A stretch of DNA of 8,284 nucleotides. Source: JBKEDH01 sp047975295 (lineage in GTDB: Bacteria; Bacteroidota; Bacteroidia; Flavobacteriales; Flavobacteriaceae). Under the pieces are notes generated by a model, which saw only the letters and a list, made by a program, of their open reading frames with translations, was not told the origin of the DNA and did not search any database. The DNA lies in assembly GCA_047975295.1 (NCBI GenBank), contig JBKEDH010000168.1, forward strand, positions 1 to 8,284. Direction: 5' to 3'. Shown here one piece after another: positions 7,841 to 8,284 of this stretch (position 1 is its first letter; every line of letters begins with the position of its first letter). The translations under genes and the position numbers were made by a program.

Positions 7841-7869
7841 CAAATTTATATTTATGCAATCGATTACAA
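7841..7869 (-). promoter_or_regulatory. Bacteroidota-type promoter of the susCD operon
   Basis: On the minus strand TTG (7869-7867) is followed after 18 bp by TAAATTTG (7848-7841), a full match to the TAnnTTTG -7 consensus at normal spacing. Transcription would start near 7835, leaving a leader of about 90 bases before the susC ATG at 7744. This is the only full consensus with correct spacing that I find upstream of susC. Another TATATTTG at 8172-8165 lacks a -33 element at the right distance. Confidence 0.7.
7855..7868. promoter_or_regulatory. LacI-family-type operator inside the susC promoter
   Basis: TGCAATCGATTACA is a 14-bp quasi-palindrome with one mismatched pair, centred on CG within ATCGAT. 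That is the usual form of LacI-family operators (AANCGNTT core). It lies between the -33 and -7 elements and covers two bases of the TTG, so a bound repressor would block RNA polymerase. No regulator gene is present in the window. LacI-type control of pectin or alginate PULs in flavobacteria is known in general; its use here is inferred. Confidence 0.55.
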
Positions 7870-8230
7870 TTATATGAAAATTTAAATATTTAACAAAATT
7901 TTCTTTAATTTATTTGAGTCATAAAACCCTTGTATTTTACAAAAGAGGTATGCTTTAAAGTATATACCGTTATTCAATATTAAAATTTTAGAAATTTCAG
8001 AAGGGTTAAAAAGGTTTGTCGAGCCAATATTATGGATAGATTTTACTAAGATATTCAGACAAACAAAAGCAGCTAAATTGGACAATCACCAAGGGTATTT
8101 TACAATAAATCATGGATATTAACCTTTCTTGTAAATCCAAATAAAAATCACTACGCTAATAGAACAAATATATTAGGTTAATACTGGATATCTTTTGGGT
8201 AAAAAACAAAATGCTTTACATAAAAAAACG
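7870..8230. other. Intergenic stretch with no convincing gene
   Basis: About 360 bp between the susC promoter and the rightmost promoter. Plus-strand frame 7925-8122 and an overlapping minus-strand frame 7882-8085 are open for about 65 codons each. The plus frame has no ATG, and neither product resembles a family I know. I see no tRNA, terminal inverted repeat, direct repeat or strong terminator here. It may be a regulatory spacer or the worn-out remains of an older gene. Confidence 0.4.
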
Positions 8231-8238
8231 TACTTTTG
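8231..8238 (+). promoter_or_regulatory. Promoter -7 element of a divergent gene at the right edge
   Basis: TACTTTTG matches TAnnTTTG exactly and sits in a context often seen in Bacteroidota (TACTTTTGCG followed by a T- and A-rich stretch). It is 38 bp before the ATG at 8277, so the leader would be about 30 bases. A TTG at the proper -33 distance is missing; the nearest is 33 bp upstream of the motif, which lowers confidence. Confidence 0.5.
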
Positions 8239-8276
8239 CGTTTTCAAAAAAACCATTATAACAATAATATATACAG

Positions 8277-8284
8277 ATGATTCA
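8277..8284 (+). CDS. Possible start of a divergent gene running out of the window
   Basis: ATG ATT CA at the very end gives only Met-Ile and a partial codon. The support is the promoter-like TACTTTTG at a suitable distance and the lack of other in-frame features between. No Shine-Dalgarno sequence is clear, which is normal in this phylum. Product unknown; a PUL regulator or an unrelated flanking gene are both possible. Confidence 0.35.

Noticed and set aside
7882..8085. Minus-strand 67-codon frame starting MSNLAAFVCL.
   Set aside because: It would lie upstream of and run into the susC promoter region. It has no promoter or recognisable family, and its composition looks like translated spacer.
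7925..8122. Plus-strand open frame of about 65 codons, with segments such as FVEPILWIDFTKIF.
   Set aside because: No ATG and no good alternative start, no ribosome-binding region, and no family I can name. It might be a decayed remnant, but open frames of this size also arise by chance, and an overlapping minus-strand frame is equally open.
1..8284. Mobile-element, CRISPR or tRNA features that could explain the DUF4197 junction.
   Set aside because: I saw no transposase, integrase, spaced direct repeats, terminal inverted repeats or tRNA-like cloverleaf in the window.

Overview
The window is AT-rich DNA from a member of the Bacteroidota, most likely a marine or soil flavobacterium. The reasons are a SusC/SusD pair, Bacteroidota-type promoters (TTG near -33, TAnnTTTG near -7), weak or absent Shine-Dalgarno sequences, and lipoprotein signals of the Bacteroidota kind. 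It holds most or all of a small polysaccharide utilization locus (PUL) on the minus strand, read right to left: SusC-like TonB-dependent transporter (4646-7744), SusD-like surface lipoprotein (3019-4635), GH105 unsaturated glucuronyl/galacturonyl hydrolase lipoprotein (1490-2713) and GH28 polygalacturonase-like enzyme (100-1464). The GH28 plus GH105 pairing points to pectin (homogalacturonan or rhamnogalacturonan side) as the substrate.

Regulation can be partly read. Upstream of susC lies a consensus promoter (7841-7869). A 14-bp quasi-palindrome of LacI-family type centred on CG sits in its spacer and touches the -33 element. No consensus promoter is seen in the 305-bp gap between susD and the GH105 gene. 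That gap carries a long hairpin that pairs better in the minus-strand RNA, plus nested inverted repeats. This suggests one transcript from the susC promoter with partial termination or processing after susD, so that the two enzymes are made at a lower level than the transporter.

The left edge is the oddest part. Bases 1 to about 117 on the plus strand encode a piece of a DUF4197-family protein whose reading frame then runs into the antisense of the GH28 3' end and stops at 225. The GH28 gene in turn takes its last residues and its stop codon from the DUF4197 sequence. The two convergent genes are therefore joined at a breakpoint near 112-120, by insertion of the PUL, by deletion, or by an assembly chimera. 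The right edge (7870-8276) has no convincing gene. It ends with a plus-strand promoter-like TACTTTTG and an ATG at 8277 that would start a divergent gene outside the window. No lyase, sensor/regulator gene, SusE/F-like protein or mobile-element gene is visible inside the window.
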